12,397 nucleotides of DNA from an uncultured Eubacterium sp. (GTDB lineage: Bacteria; Bacillota; Clostridia; Lachnospirales; Lachnospiraceae): NCBI GenBank assembly GCA_910579075.1, contig CAJTSV010000085.1, positions 4,176-16,572 of the forward strand, in the 5' to 3' direction. The notes under the pieces were generated by a model. It made no database searches and was not told the DNA's origin. It saw only the letters and a program-made list of their open reading frames with translations. A program made the translations under genes and the position numbers. Below, one piece after another: positions 1 through 5,929 of the stretch (positions are counted from its first letter, which is position 1; every line of letters begins with the position of its first letter).

Positions 1-123
1 TCCGCTGCTGGTACCGGACGGACGGGCGTCTTGTCCGCCTTCGGCTTAAGCCCGCCCTTGGGCTGGAGCCCCCTGTCTTTGAAGCAGAACGCTAAGTGTT
101 TCTAACATTCTTCCACAGTCACA
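1..123 (-). repeat. Partial copy of structured palindromic repeat, inverted
   Basis: The reverse complement of 3-123 aligns with 433-554 with one indel and roughly a dozen mismatches. The part matching 481-554 is nearly identical. The copy is cut by the left window edge, so its other half is not visible. Weaker similarity to the remaining arm (403-432) seems to continue to about 168, for example around the shared TTTCCT core, but it is too diverged to place confidently. The two copies face away from each other. Seen directly: the inverted duplication. Inferred: a dispersed non-autonomous element or structured RNA family. Confidence 0.85.
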
Positions 124-256
124 GGAAAGCAGGACAGGCTCTTTCATCCGGCTGGTTTCCTCAGGCTTTCAAACATGTAAGCCCGAAAAGGCAGGCGCTT
201 ATCGGGAGTCTGGAATGCTGATGCGTTCCTGTTATTTTTGTACCTTCAAGTCAGTC

Positions 257-380
257 TGCTGATAACTTAACCCAATTTCAAAATTAGGGTAAACAGCTAA
301 AAAAATAAACCGCATAAAAGTCCCGTTTTATGATAAACAGCTAAAAAAATAAACCGCATAAAAGTCCCGTTATCACAGCA
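257..380. repeat. AT-rich segment bounded by short inverted repeats
   Basis: TGCTGATAAC at 257-266 is mirrored by GTTATCACAGCA at 369-380 (exact over TGATAAC/GTTATCA, then one extra CA). The segment between is much richer in A+T than its surroundings. It contains an imperfect palindrome at 270-290 (ACCC-AATTT with AAATT-a-GGGT), two 38-bp direct repeats, and a perfect 7-bp inverted repeat CATAAAA/TTTTATG at 313-332. This could be a regulator-binding region, a small mobile remnant or an origin-like iteron set. The sequence alone does not decide. Confidence 0.5.
290..371 (+). repeat. Two 38-bp direct repeats, period 44
   Basis: Positions 290-327 and 334-371 are identical over 38 bases, beginning TAAACAGCTAAAAAAATAAA and ending AAAAGTCCCGTT, with only 6 bases between them. 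The first copy is followed by TTATGA and the second by ATCACA. Two perfect copies suggest a recent tandem duplication or a conserved protein-binding array. The 6-base spacing and the lack of further copies argue against a CRISPR array. Confidence 0.9.
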
Positions 381-402
381 AACGGAAGGCATGCAGGAAA
401 CA

Positions 403-630
403 GCTGGCGGGGAAGGGCGGTCTGGTTTGGGATGTGACTGTGGAAGAATATTTAGAAGCCCTTAGTATTCTGCATCACAGACAGGGGGCGCAAGCCCAAG
501 GGCGGGCTTTAGCCGAAGGCGGACAAGACGCCCGTCCGTCCGGTACCAGCAGCGCAGAAGCAGAATCCTTAGGGCTTCTTAATATTCTGAAACCGGAACA
601 TCCCAAACCAGACCGCCTATCCCCGCCAGC
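403..630 (+). repeat. Palindromic repeat element, MITE-like or structured RNA
   Basis: The left arm at about 403-473 is complementary to the right arm at about 559-630. Roughly 85% of the ~71 positions pair, without gaps, including a long shared core that reads TCTGGTTTGGGATGT on the left arm. The arms enclose an 85-base GC-rich centre with its own small hairpins: GGGC-GCAA-GCCC at 486-497, GGC-TTTA-GCC at 505-514, and a GGAC/GTCC pairing around 521-537. The centre is repeated in inverted orientation at 3-80. A near full-length inverted repeat with no ORF fits a miniature inverted-repeat element. A processed structured RNA or a decayed transposon end is also possible. No target-site duplication could be assigned, because the exact ends are uncertain. 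Confidence 0.75.
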
Positions 631-693
631 GTCCGCGCAGCCATTCCCCCCCCGGCATCCCTTCCATCACAAAATTAATCCCCCAGCAGATTC

Positions 694-720
694 TTGTAGC
701 ACACGCCAGGATTTTATGAT
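694..720 (+). promoter_or_regulatory. Probable promoter of the paaK-ior operon
   Basis: A -10-like TATGAT lies at 715-720. Candidate -35 boxes are TTGTAG at 694-699 (15-bp spacing, short) or TTCTTG at 691-696 (18 bp). Neither -35 is strong, so the promoter may need an activator or be a weak sigma-A type. It is the only plausible promoter in the 60 bases before the leader ORF and paaK, and it would give a leader of about 50 nt. Confidence 0.45.
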
Positions 721-725
721 AAAAT
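711..725. promoter_or_regulatory. 15-bp palindrome over the -10 box, operator candidate
   Basis: ATTTTAT-G-ATAAAAT is a perfect palindrome with a one-base centre and overlaps the proposed -10 element. A protein bound here would block RNA polymerase. The 12-mer TTTTATGATAAA inside it also occurs at 326-337, where it forms a weaker palindrome with 5-bp arms. Two matching sites about 390 bp apart would fit a repressor, possibly with looping. The function is inferred from position and symmetry only. Confidence 0.4.
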
Positions 726-755
726 AGTGCTGTCTGCGATTTAGGAGTTTAAAAC

Positions 756-776
756 ATGAAATTAAGGAGAATATAG
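756..776 (+). CDS. Six-codon leader ORF ahead of paaK
   Basis: An ATG at 756 is preceded by TTAGGAG at 741-747 with 8-base spacing. It opens a frame encoding MKLRRI that ends in TAG at 774-776, one base before the paaK ATG at 778. The paaK ribosome binding site AAGGAGA (764-770) lies inside this ORF and supplies its AGG-AGA arginine codons. Ribosomes on the leader would therefore cover the paaK site and terminate beside the start, so translation may be coupled. Such a short frame may also arise by chance. Confidence 0.35.
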   Translation: MKLRRI

Positions 777-777
777 A

Positions 778-2079
778 ATGATTTGGGCAAAAGAAGAAAC
801 ACTGTCACGGGAAGAAATCGAAGCCCTGCAGCTGGTGCGGCTTCAGCAGACCACTGCACGTGTCTATGAAAAGTCCGCGCCTTACCGCCGGAAAATGGAC
901 GAGGCGGGGGTTAAGCCGGAGCACATCCGCACGCTGGCGGACTTAAAAAACCTGCCGTTTGTCACAAAGCAGGATATGCGTGACAACTATCCGTTCGGGC
1001 TGTTTACAGTCCCAAAAGACGAGCTTGTGCGCATCCATGCGTCCAGCGGCACGACCGGAAAGCCGACCGTCGTCGGGTATACGAAAAAAGACCTGCAGGT
1101 GTGGACGCAGTGCGTGTCCCGGATTGCCGCAATGGGCGGTGCCACCGCAAAGGATGTCGCACAGATATGCTTTGGGTACGGCATGTTTACCGGTGCGCTC
1201 GGGCTGCATTACGGCCTGGAAAACATGGGGGCTGCCATGGTGCCGTCGTCGACCGGAAATACGGAAAAACAGATTATGTTTATGAAGGATTTCGGGACAA
1301 CGCTGCTTGTGGCTACGCCGTCCTATGCGCTGCGCATTGCAGAAGTCGCCCTGCAGCTTGGAATCGACCCGAAAAAAGACCTGCAGGTAAAAACGGCACT
1401 GTTAGGCAGCGAGCTGCTAACCGAGGCCATGCGCACCGAAATGCATAAGCTGTGGGGCGACGACGTGCTTGTAACGTCAAACTACGGCATGAGCGAGCTT
1501 ATGGGGCCGGGCGTGTCCGGCGAATGTGAGCAGCTTTGCGGCATGCATATCAATGAGGATTATTTTATACCGGAAATTATCGACCCGAAAACCGGGGAAG
1601 TGCTGCCGCCGGGAGAAAAAGGCGAGCTGGTCATTACCTGCATTTACAAAGAAGCGCTGCCGCTCATACGCTACCGGACAAAAGACATTACAAGGCTTTT
1701 GTATGAGCCGTGCCCGTGCGGGCGGACGACGGTGCGCATGGAAAACCTGGACGGCAGGACCGATGATATGCTGAAAATCCGCGGCGTCAATGTATTCCCG
1801 AGCCAGATAGAAGAAGTGCTGCTTGGCATAGAGGAAATCGGGCCGCATTATGAGATTATTGTTACGAGAAAAGACCATGCTGACCGGCTGGAAATCCGCG
1901 TAGAGCTTGCACATGCAGTCGATGCGTATAAACAGCTGCAGGAGCTGGAACATAAAATCAGGCATAAGCTGCGTATCGTGCTCGGGCTGGATGCAAAAAT
2001 CCGCCTGGAATCCCCGAACACGCTGCAGCGGTTTGAAGGAAAAGCACAAAGAGTCAGGGACTTGAGAAAGGAAGTGTAA
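778..2079 (+). CDS. paaK: Phenylacetate-CoA ligase family protein (arylacetate-CoA ligase)
   Basis: This is a cytosolic adenylate-forming enzyme of 433 residues, the usual length for the PaaK family. It joins an aryl-acetic acid (phenylacetate or indoleacetate type) to CoA using ATP, or runs in reverse to conserve energy. Visible motifs are the phosphate-binding loop SSGTTGKP (89-96), YGMSE (236-240), IRYRTKD (297-303), a CPCG pair (312-315) typical of the family, the hinge and C-terminal entry KIRGVNVFPSQIEE (333-346), and FEGKAQRV (419-426) with the likely catalytic lysine. The start is fixed by AAGGAGA at 764-770. The gene ends 4 bases before iorA, which makes the enzyme's product or substrate very likely the aryl-acetyl-CoA made by IorAB. 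The true aryl group is not readable; phenyl, hydroxyphenyl and indole are all possible. Confidence 0.9.
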   Translation: MIWAKEETLSREEIEALQLVRLQQTTARVYEKSAPYRRKMDEAGVKPEHIRTLADLKNLPFVTKQDMRDNYPFGLFTVPKDELVRIHASSGTTGKPTVVGYTKKDLQVWTQCVSRIAAMGGATAKDVAQICFGYGMFTGALGLHYGLENMGAAMVPSSTGNTEKQIMFMKDFGTTLLVATPSYALRIAEVALQLGIDPKKDLQVKTALLGSELLTEAMRTEMHKLWGDDVLVTSNYGMSELMGPGVSGECEQLCGMHINEDYFIPEIIDPKTGEVLPPGEKGELVITCIYKEALPLIRYRTKDITRLLYEPCPCGRTTVRMENLDGRTDDMLKIRGVNVFPSQIEEVLLGIEEIGPHYEIIVTRKDHADRLEIRVELAHAVDAYKQLQELEHKIRHKLRIVLGLDAKIRLESPNTLQRFEGKAQRVRDLRKEV

Positions 2080-2083
2080 AGCA

Positions 2084-3820
2084 TTGGAAAAGAAAATCAT
2101 GCTTGGAAATGAGGCAATTGCAAGGGGCGCATATGAGGCCGGGGTGAAAGTATCGGCTGCCTATCCCGGCACGCCGAGCACGGAAATCAGTGAAAACATT
2201 GCGCCATATGAAGAAATCTACGCAGAATGGTCGCCGAATGAAAAGGTAGCCATGGAAGTAGCCATCGGCGCATCCATCAGCGGCGTGCGTGCCATGGCAT
2301 CGATGAAGCATGTCGGCGTCAATGTCGCCAGCGACCCGTTATATACCGCTTCTTACTGCGGCGTAAACGGCGGGCTTGTGCTGGCAGCAGCCGATGACCC
2401 GGGACTTTACAGCTCCCAGAACGAGCAGGACACCCGGTGCGTGGCGAGGGCTGCCATGGTGCCGGTATTAGAGCCGTCTGACAGCCAGGAAGCAAAGGAC
2501 TTTGTGAAATTTGCATTCGAGGTCAGTGAAAAATACGATACGCCGGTCATTGTACGCACAACGACGCGCCTTGCACATTCCCAGGGAGCCGTAACCATGG
2601 AAGAACGGGCAGTGCCGCAGGATAAGGAATATGCGAGAAATCCGGCAAAATTTGTCATGATGCCGGGCAATGCCATCGGGCGGCATGTCTATGTGGAACA
2701 GCGCATGAAGACGCTGGCAGAAGACGGCTGCGGATTTGACATAAACCGCGCCGAATATCGCGACACATCCATCGGGTTTATTACAAGCGGCATTCCGTAC
2801 CAGTATGTAAAAGAAGCCTGCCCGGATGCTTCGGTTTTAAAGCTTGGCATGGTGCATCCGCTTCCGAAAAAGCTGATAGAGGAGTTTGCTTCCAAAGTAG
2901 AAAAGCTTTACATATTTGAAGAATTAGAGCCGGTTATCGAAGAACAGGTAAAATCCTGGGGCATTGCATGTACCGGAAAAGAGCTGTTTACCGTACAGGG
3001 AGAGTATTCTGCCAATATGATACGGGAAAAAATCTGCGGGGAGCATTTAGGCGTAAAAGCTCCTGCAAAGGTTCCGGCAAGGCCGCCAATCCTCTGTCCG
3101 GGCTGCCCGCACCGCAGCGTCTTTTCCGTATTAAGCCGCCTGGGCATACATGCAGCCGGGGATATCGGCTGCTATACGCTTGGCGCAGTAGCCCCGCTCA
3201 ATGTCATTGACACGACCGTCTGCATGGGCGCCAGCATTTCCACGCTGCATGGCATGGAAAAGGCAAGGGGAAAAGACTATATCAAAAACTGGGTGGCGGT
3301 TATCGGCGATTCGACGTTTCTGCATACAGGCGTAAATTCCCTGATGAATATGGTTTACAATCAGGGAACCGGAACCGTTATTATTCTGGACAATTCCACA
3401 ACGGGCATGACCGGGCACCAGGACCATGCAGCGACCGGAAAGACGCTTAAGGGCGAGACGGTTCCTGCCATCAGCATTTACCAGCTGTGCCAGTCAATGG
3501 GAATCGGGCATGTGGCCGAGGTGGACGCGTTTGACACAAAAAGGCTCGAACAGCTTGTAAAAGAAGAAACCGCACGCGATGCCGTATCTGTTATTATTAC
3601 AAAATCCCCGTGCGTGCTGTTAAAGGGAAATGTATTTCCATATAAGTGCAGGCCCGACGAGGCGGCTTGCAAAAAGTGCGGCATGTGCCTGAAACCGGGC
3701 TGTCCGGCACTGACAAAAAAAGCTGACGGAACGATTGCGATTGACGATACGATGTGCAACGGCTGCGGGCTGTGCGGGCAGCTGTGCAAATTTGGCGCAA
3801 TCAGGCGTGTGGAAGCATAA
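2084..3820 (+). CDS. iorA: Indolepyruvate ferredoxin oxidoreductase, alpha subunit
   Basis: This is the large subunit of the oxygen-sensitive IorAB enzyme. It oxidatively decarboxylates aryl-pyruvates from aromatic amino acid transamination to aryl-acetyl-CoA, reducing ferredoxin. The 578 residues run in family order. An N-terminal pyrimidine-binding domain contains YPGTPSTE (27-34). A CPGCPHR motif sits at 338-344. The thiamine diphosphate-binding core has IGDSTF (407-412) and NSTTGMTGHQ (437-446). A C-terminal ferredoxin domain has C529, C532, C535, C540 and C558, C561, C564, C568, enough for two iron-sulfur clusters. The start is TTG at 2084, supported by AAGGAAG at 2068-2074 with 9-base spacing and by the family's usual N-terminus (LGNEAIARGA). 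It follows paaK by 4 bases and is surely co-transcribed with it. Confidence 0.95.
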   Translation: MEKKIMLGNEAIARGAYEAGVKVSAAYPGTPSTEISENIAPYEEIYAEWSPNEKVAMEVAIGASISGVRAMASMKHVGVNVASDPLYTASYCGVNGGLVLAAADDPGLYSSQNEQDTRCVARAAMVPVLEPSDSQEAKDFVKFAFEVSEKYDTPVIVRTTTRLAHSQGAVTMEERAVPQDKEYARNPAKFVMMPGNAIGRHVYVEQRMKTLAEDGCGFDINRAEYRDTSIGFITSGIPYQYVKEACPDASVLKLGMVHPLPKKLIEEFASKVEKLYIFEELEPVIEEQVKSWGIACTGKELFTVQGEYSANMIREKICGEHLGVKAPAKVPARPPILCPGCPHRSVFSVLSRLGIHAAGDIGCYTLGAVAPLNVIDTTVCMGASISTLHGMEKARGKDYIKNWVAVIGDSTFLHTGVNSLMNMVYNQGTGTVIILDNSTTGMTGHQDHAATGKTLKGETVPAISIYQLCQSMGIGHVAEVDAFDTKRLEQLVKEETARDAVSVIITKSPCVLLKGNVFPYKCRPDEAACKKCGMCLKPGCPALTKKADGTIAIDDTMCNGCGLCGQLCKFGAIRRVEA

Positions 3821-3879
3821 TGAAGGCGGAAGCAGAAAAAAGCGTGAGAAACGAAAAGAAGCATGGGAGGAAGGCATGA
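3820..3879 (+). CDS. 19-codon ORF bridging iorA and iorB
   Basis: An ATG at 3820 overlaps the iorA stop as TAATG, and the frame closes with TGA at 3877-3879, overlapping the iorB start as ATGA. It would encode a 19-residue, very basic peptide (seven Lys or Arg plus His) with no similarity I recognise. No good ribosome binding site precedes it, so translation would depend on ribosomes finishing iorA. The iorB ribosome binding site lies within it. It most likely acts, if at all, as a coupling device that passes ribosomes from iorA to iorB. Chance is a fair alternative for so short a frame. Confidence 0.3.
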   Translation: MKAEAEKSVRNEKKHGRKA

Positions 3880-4442
3880 CAAAGAATATTATGATAGTAG
3901 GCGTAGGGGGACAGGGGACGCTTCTGACCAGCCGGATTCTGGGCAATCTTGCCGTACACGGCGGATTTGACGTAAAACTGTCCGAGGTACACGGCATGGC
4001 GCAGAGAGGCGGCAGCGTTGTAACGTTTGTGCGGTATGGCGAAAAGGTAGCCGAGCCGATTGTAGAAGAAGGGCAGGCAGACGTGCTGATTGCATTTGAA
4101 AAGTTAGAAGCGCTGCGGTATGCGCATTTTTTGAAAAAAGACGGCGTCCTGATTGTCAATGACCAGCGCATCGAGCCGATAACGGTCGTTACAGGCGCGG
4201 CAGTCTACCCGGAGCAGATTATAGAAAATCTCGAAAAAGAGCATACGGTTTATAAAATCAACGCAATGGAAGAAGCAAAAAAGCTGGGCAATGCAAAGGT
4301 ATTTAACATTATGGTACTCGGGCTTGCGGCAAGGCATATGGACTTTTCCAAAGAGGCATGGCTGCGGGTTATCGAAAAGACCGTGCCGCCAAAGACGGTG
4401 GAAATAAACCAGAAAGCATTTTTACACAGTTACGAAGCATAA
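3876..4442 (+). CDS. iorB: Indolepyruvate ferredoxin oxidoreductase, beta subunit
   Basis: This is the small subunit of IorAB, of the pyruvate:ferredoxin oxidoreductase gamma-domain family, 188 residues and full length. The N-terminus carries the nucleotide-binding-like glycine motif GVGGQGTLLTSRILG (8-22), followed by SEVHGMAQRGG (34-44), which is diagnostic for the gamma domain and contacts CoA in relatives. The frame is open upstream as far as 3735, but the ATG at 3876 is chosen because GGGAGGAAGG lies directly before it (3865-3874) and because family members begin with this short strand-forming start. It sits 55 bases after iorA, with the bridging ORF filling the gap, and 21 bases before the ACT gene. 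Confidence 0.95.
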   Translation: MTKNIMIVGVGGQGTLLTSRILGNLAVHGGFDVKLSEVHGMAQRGGSVVTFVRYGEKVAEPIVEEGQADVLIAFEKLEALRYAHFLKKDGVLIVNDQRIEPITVVTGAAVYPEQIIENLEKEHTVYKINAMEEAKKLGNAKVFNIMVLGLAARHMDFSKEAWLRVIEKTVPPKTVEINQKAFLHSYEA

Positions 4443-4463
4443 AACAGCAGAAGGGAGGGTATT

Positions 4464-4904
4464 ATGTTTATCAGACAGCTGTCGGTATTTATTGAAAACC
4501 AGGAAGGACGCCTGCAGGAAGTGCTGGATGTATTAAAAGCTGTAAATGTAAGCATTATTTCGTTAAGCCTTGCAGATACAAGCGAATACGGGCTGCTCCG
4601 CATGATTACAGATAAGCCGGAGGAAGGCCGGCGGGAGCTGAAAGAAAAAGGATTTTCCGCCATGCTGACGGATGTGCTCGCAGTCAGGCTGTCCCATCAG
4701 GCCGGAAGCCTGCAGGAGGTGTTAACCCATGTGTGCAGCGCCGGGCTGAATGTGGAATACATGTACGCGCTTACCAACAACAAAGAGGATGGGGCGTCGA
4801 TTGTGTGCAGGATTTCCAATGGGGATGAAGCGGCACGGCTTTTGAAAAGCAGGGATGTAGAGCTTTACAGCCAGGACGATATTTTGAGGATATTCCAAAG
4901 ATAA
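4464..4904 (+). CDS. Tandem ACT-domain protein
   Basis: A 146-residue soluble protein made almost entirely of two ACT domains, roughly 3-68 and 71-140. The first opens with RQLSVFIENQEGRLQEVLDVL and the second with VLAVRLSHQAGSLQEVLTHV; both show the strand, glycine turn and helix of amino-acid-binding ACT folds. There is no catalytic or DNA-binding domain. Stand-alone double-ACT proteins of this kind are commonly found next to PaaK and IorAB genes, and probably bind an amino acid such as Phe, Tyr or Trp and modulate a partner. The ribosome binding site is AGGGAGG at 4452-4458. It is very likely an operon member, 21 bases after iorB. Ligand and partner are unknown. Confidence 0.85.
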   Translation: MFIRQLSVFIENQEGRLQEVLDVLKAVNVSIISLSLADTSEYGLLRMITDKPEEGRRELKEKGFSAMLTDVLAVRLSHQAGSLQEVLTHVCSAGLNVEYMYALTNNKEDGASIVCRISNGDEAARLLKSRDVELYSQDDILRIFQR

Positions 4905-4952
4905 GGACGGTTTTTTGACAGTATTCTTAAAATAAAAGGAGGATTTTCCAAA

Positions 4953-5037
4953 GGCAGGAAGACAGAGCGGAAAAAACCGGGTGCCCGCGGCATGGCATTT
5001 TGCAGGCATCCGGCAGAATCCGCCGTTCTCCTGCCGG
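4953..5037 (+). promoter_or_regulatory. Possible alternative stem-loops upstream of amidohydrolase
   Basis: The 174-base gap between the ACT and amidohydrolase genes is the longest inside this operon and holds competing hairpins. One pairs GGCAGGA at 4953-4959, with imperfect continuation to 4971, to 5019-5035. Another pairs CCGGCAG (5010-5016) with CTGCCGG (5031-5037). Both need the CTGCC at 5031-5035, so they exclude each other. A small CGGG-TG-CCCG stem lies at 4978-4987. No U-run follows, so this is not an intrinsic terminator. It could be a processing or attenuation element, or chance in GC-rich DNA. Confidence 0.3.
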
Positions 5038-5078
5038 GTCCGCCTTTAAAGCGTGTTTGAAAAAGGAGCAAGTTCATT

Positions 5079-5894
5079 ATGATAATCGATTTTCATACTC
5101 ACATTTTTCCGGACCGCATTGCACCGCGCACAATTGCAAAGCTGGAAAAAATCGGAAAGACCCGCGCGTTTACCGATGGCACGCAAAACGGCCTTCTGGC
5201 TTCGATGGAACGCTCCGGCGTGGATGTATCGGTCGTGCTTCCGGTTATGACATCGCCGGAGCAGTTTGAGACGGTGAACCGTTTTGCGGCGCAGTTAAAC
5301 GAAGCATATGAACACAAAGAAAAACGCCTGTATTCCTTTGGCGGCATTCACCCGGATTCCCCGGATTACAAAAAGCAGCTGCGAGAAATCCAAAGCCTCG
5401 GGCTTAAGGGAATCAAGCTGCACCCGGATTACCAGAACACGATGTTTGACGATATCCGGTATATGCGGATTCTGGATTATGCATCCCAGCTCGGCCTGGT
5501 TACTGTGACGCATGCCGGGGAAGATATCGGCTTTCCGGACGATGTGCACTGTACGATGGAAAGCATTCGAAGGGTGCTCGATGAGGTCAGGCCGCAGAAG
5601 CTGGTGCTGGCACACTGCGGCGGGTTCCGTTCCTGGGAATATGTGGAAGAATGGATTGCCGGCAGGGAGGTTTACCTGGACACGGCGTTTATATTTGATT
5701 TTATTCAAAAAGAGACGTTTCTGGGGATTGTGGATAGGCACGGTGCGGATAAAATCCTGTTTGCTACCGACAGCCCGTGGAGCGGGCAGGCAGAGTCGCT
5801 GGATTATCTGGAAAACCTGCATTTAGATAAGGAAGATTTCGAAAACATACTTGGGAAAAATGCGCAGAAGCTGCTTGGCGAAGGGGGATTCTGA
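5079..5894 (+). CDS. Amidohydrolase family metal-dependent hydrolase
   Basis: A cytosolic TIM-barrel enzyme of 271 residues, Amidohydro_2 type (the family of ACMSD-like decarboxylases and lactone or amide hydrolases). Metal-ligand motifs are in the expected order: DFHTH (4-8) on strand 1, GIKLHP (111-116), H145 in THAGED, H179 in LAHCGG, and the catalytic aspartate D231 in ATDSPW. The start at 5079 is set by AAAAGGAG at 5061-5068. Members act on very different substrates, so the reaction is not predictable. From its neighbours it may hydrolyse or decarboxylate an aromatic acid derivative that feeds or drains the IorAB-PaaK pathway, but this is inference. The 174-base gap before it leaves room for separate regulation. 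Confidence 0.85.
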   Translation: MIIDFHTHIFPDRIAPRTIAKLEKIGKTRAFTDGTQNGLLASMERSGVDVSVVLPVMTSPEQFETVNRFAAQLNEAYEHKEKRLYSFGGIHPDSPDYKKQLREIQSLGLKGIKLHPDYQNTMFDDIRYMRILDYASQLGLVTVTHAGEDIGFPDDVHCTMESIRRVLDEVRPQKLVLAHCGGFRSWEYVEEWIAGREVYLDTAFIFDFIQKETFLGIVDRHGADKILFATDSPWSGQAESLDYLENLHLDKEDFENILGKNAQKLLGEGGF

Positions 5895-5899
5895 ACTGG

Positions 5900-5915
5900 C
5901 GGCTTCTGCCGTTTT
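5900..5915 (+). terminator. Weak hairpin with U-run between hydrolase and symporter
   Basis: CGGC-TTCT-GCCG at 5900-5911 is followed at once by TTTT (5912-5915). The stem is only 4 GC pairs, so at most it would cause partial termination or pausing and lower expression of the symporter relative to upstream genes. The next gene's ribosome binding site starts two bases later. Confidence 0.2.
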
Positions 5916-5929
5916 GAAAGGAGGATATA

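Larger units (their letters stand above)
1..777. other. Gene-free region with repeats upstream of paaK
   Basis: I find no credible protein gene here on either strand. The only ORF of any length on the + strand, about 97 codons from 434, lies inside a palindromic repeat, has no good ribosome binding site and resembles no family. What the stretch holds is an inverted pair of a structured repeat (1-123 and 403-630), an AT-rich segment with two 38-bp direct repeats (257-380), a plausible promoter with a palindromic operator candidate (694-725), and a 6-codon leader ORF. Positions about 169-256 and 631-690 show nothing I can name, apart from a possible short stem between CCCGA and TCGGG in 183-208. 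No tRNA or rRNA is visible. Confidence 0.75.

Noticed and set aside
290..371. CRISPR array
   Set aside because: There are only two copies separated by 6 bases; real spacers are about 30-40 bases, and no cas gene is present.
403..630. Guide RNA of a TnpB/IscB-type transposon (HEARO-like)
   Set aside because: The GC-rich hairpins are suggestive, but I cannot align them to any such RNA and no nuclease or transposase gene is in the window.
434..727. A 97-codon open frame on the + strand
   Set aside because: It reads straight through the palindromic repeat, has no convincing ribosome binding site, is of low complexity and resembles no protein family. It is a by-product of GC-rich repeat DNA.
1477..2100. 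A 207-codon antisense open frame opposite paaK
   Set aside because: It covers conserved paaK motifs on the opposite strand and has no independent support.
3735..3875. Earlier start for IorB inside iorA
   Set aside because: The extension would overlap the ferredoxin domain of iorA and has no family match; GGGAGGAAGG directly precedes the ATG at 3876.
4915..4937. TTGACA as a promoter for the amidohydrolase
   Set aside because: It is a perfect -35 box, but the expected -10 position, 17 bases on, reads GGAGGA. The nearest TAAAAT is only 7 bases away.
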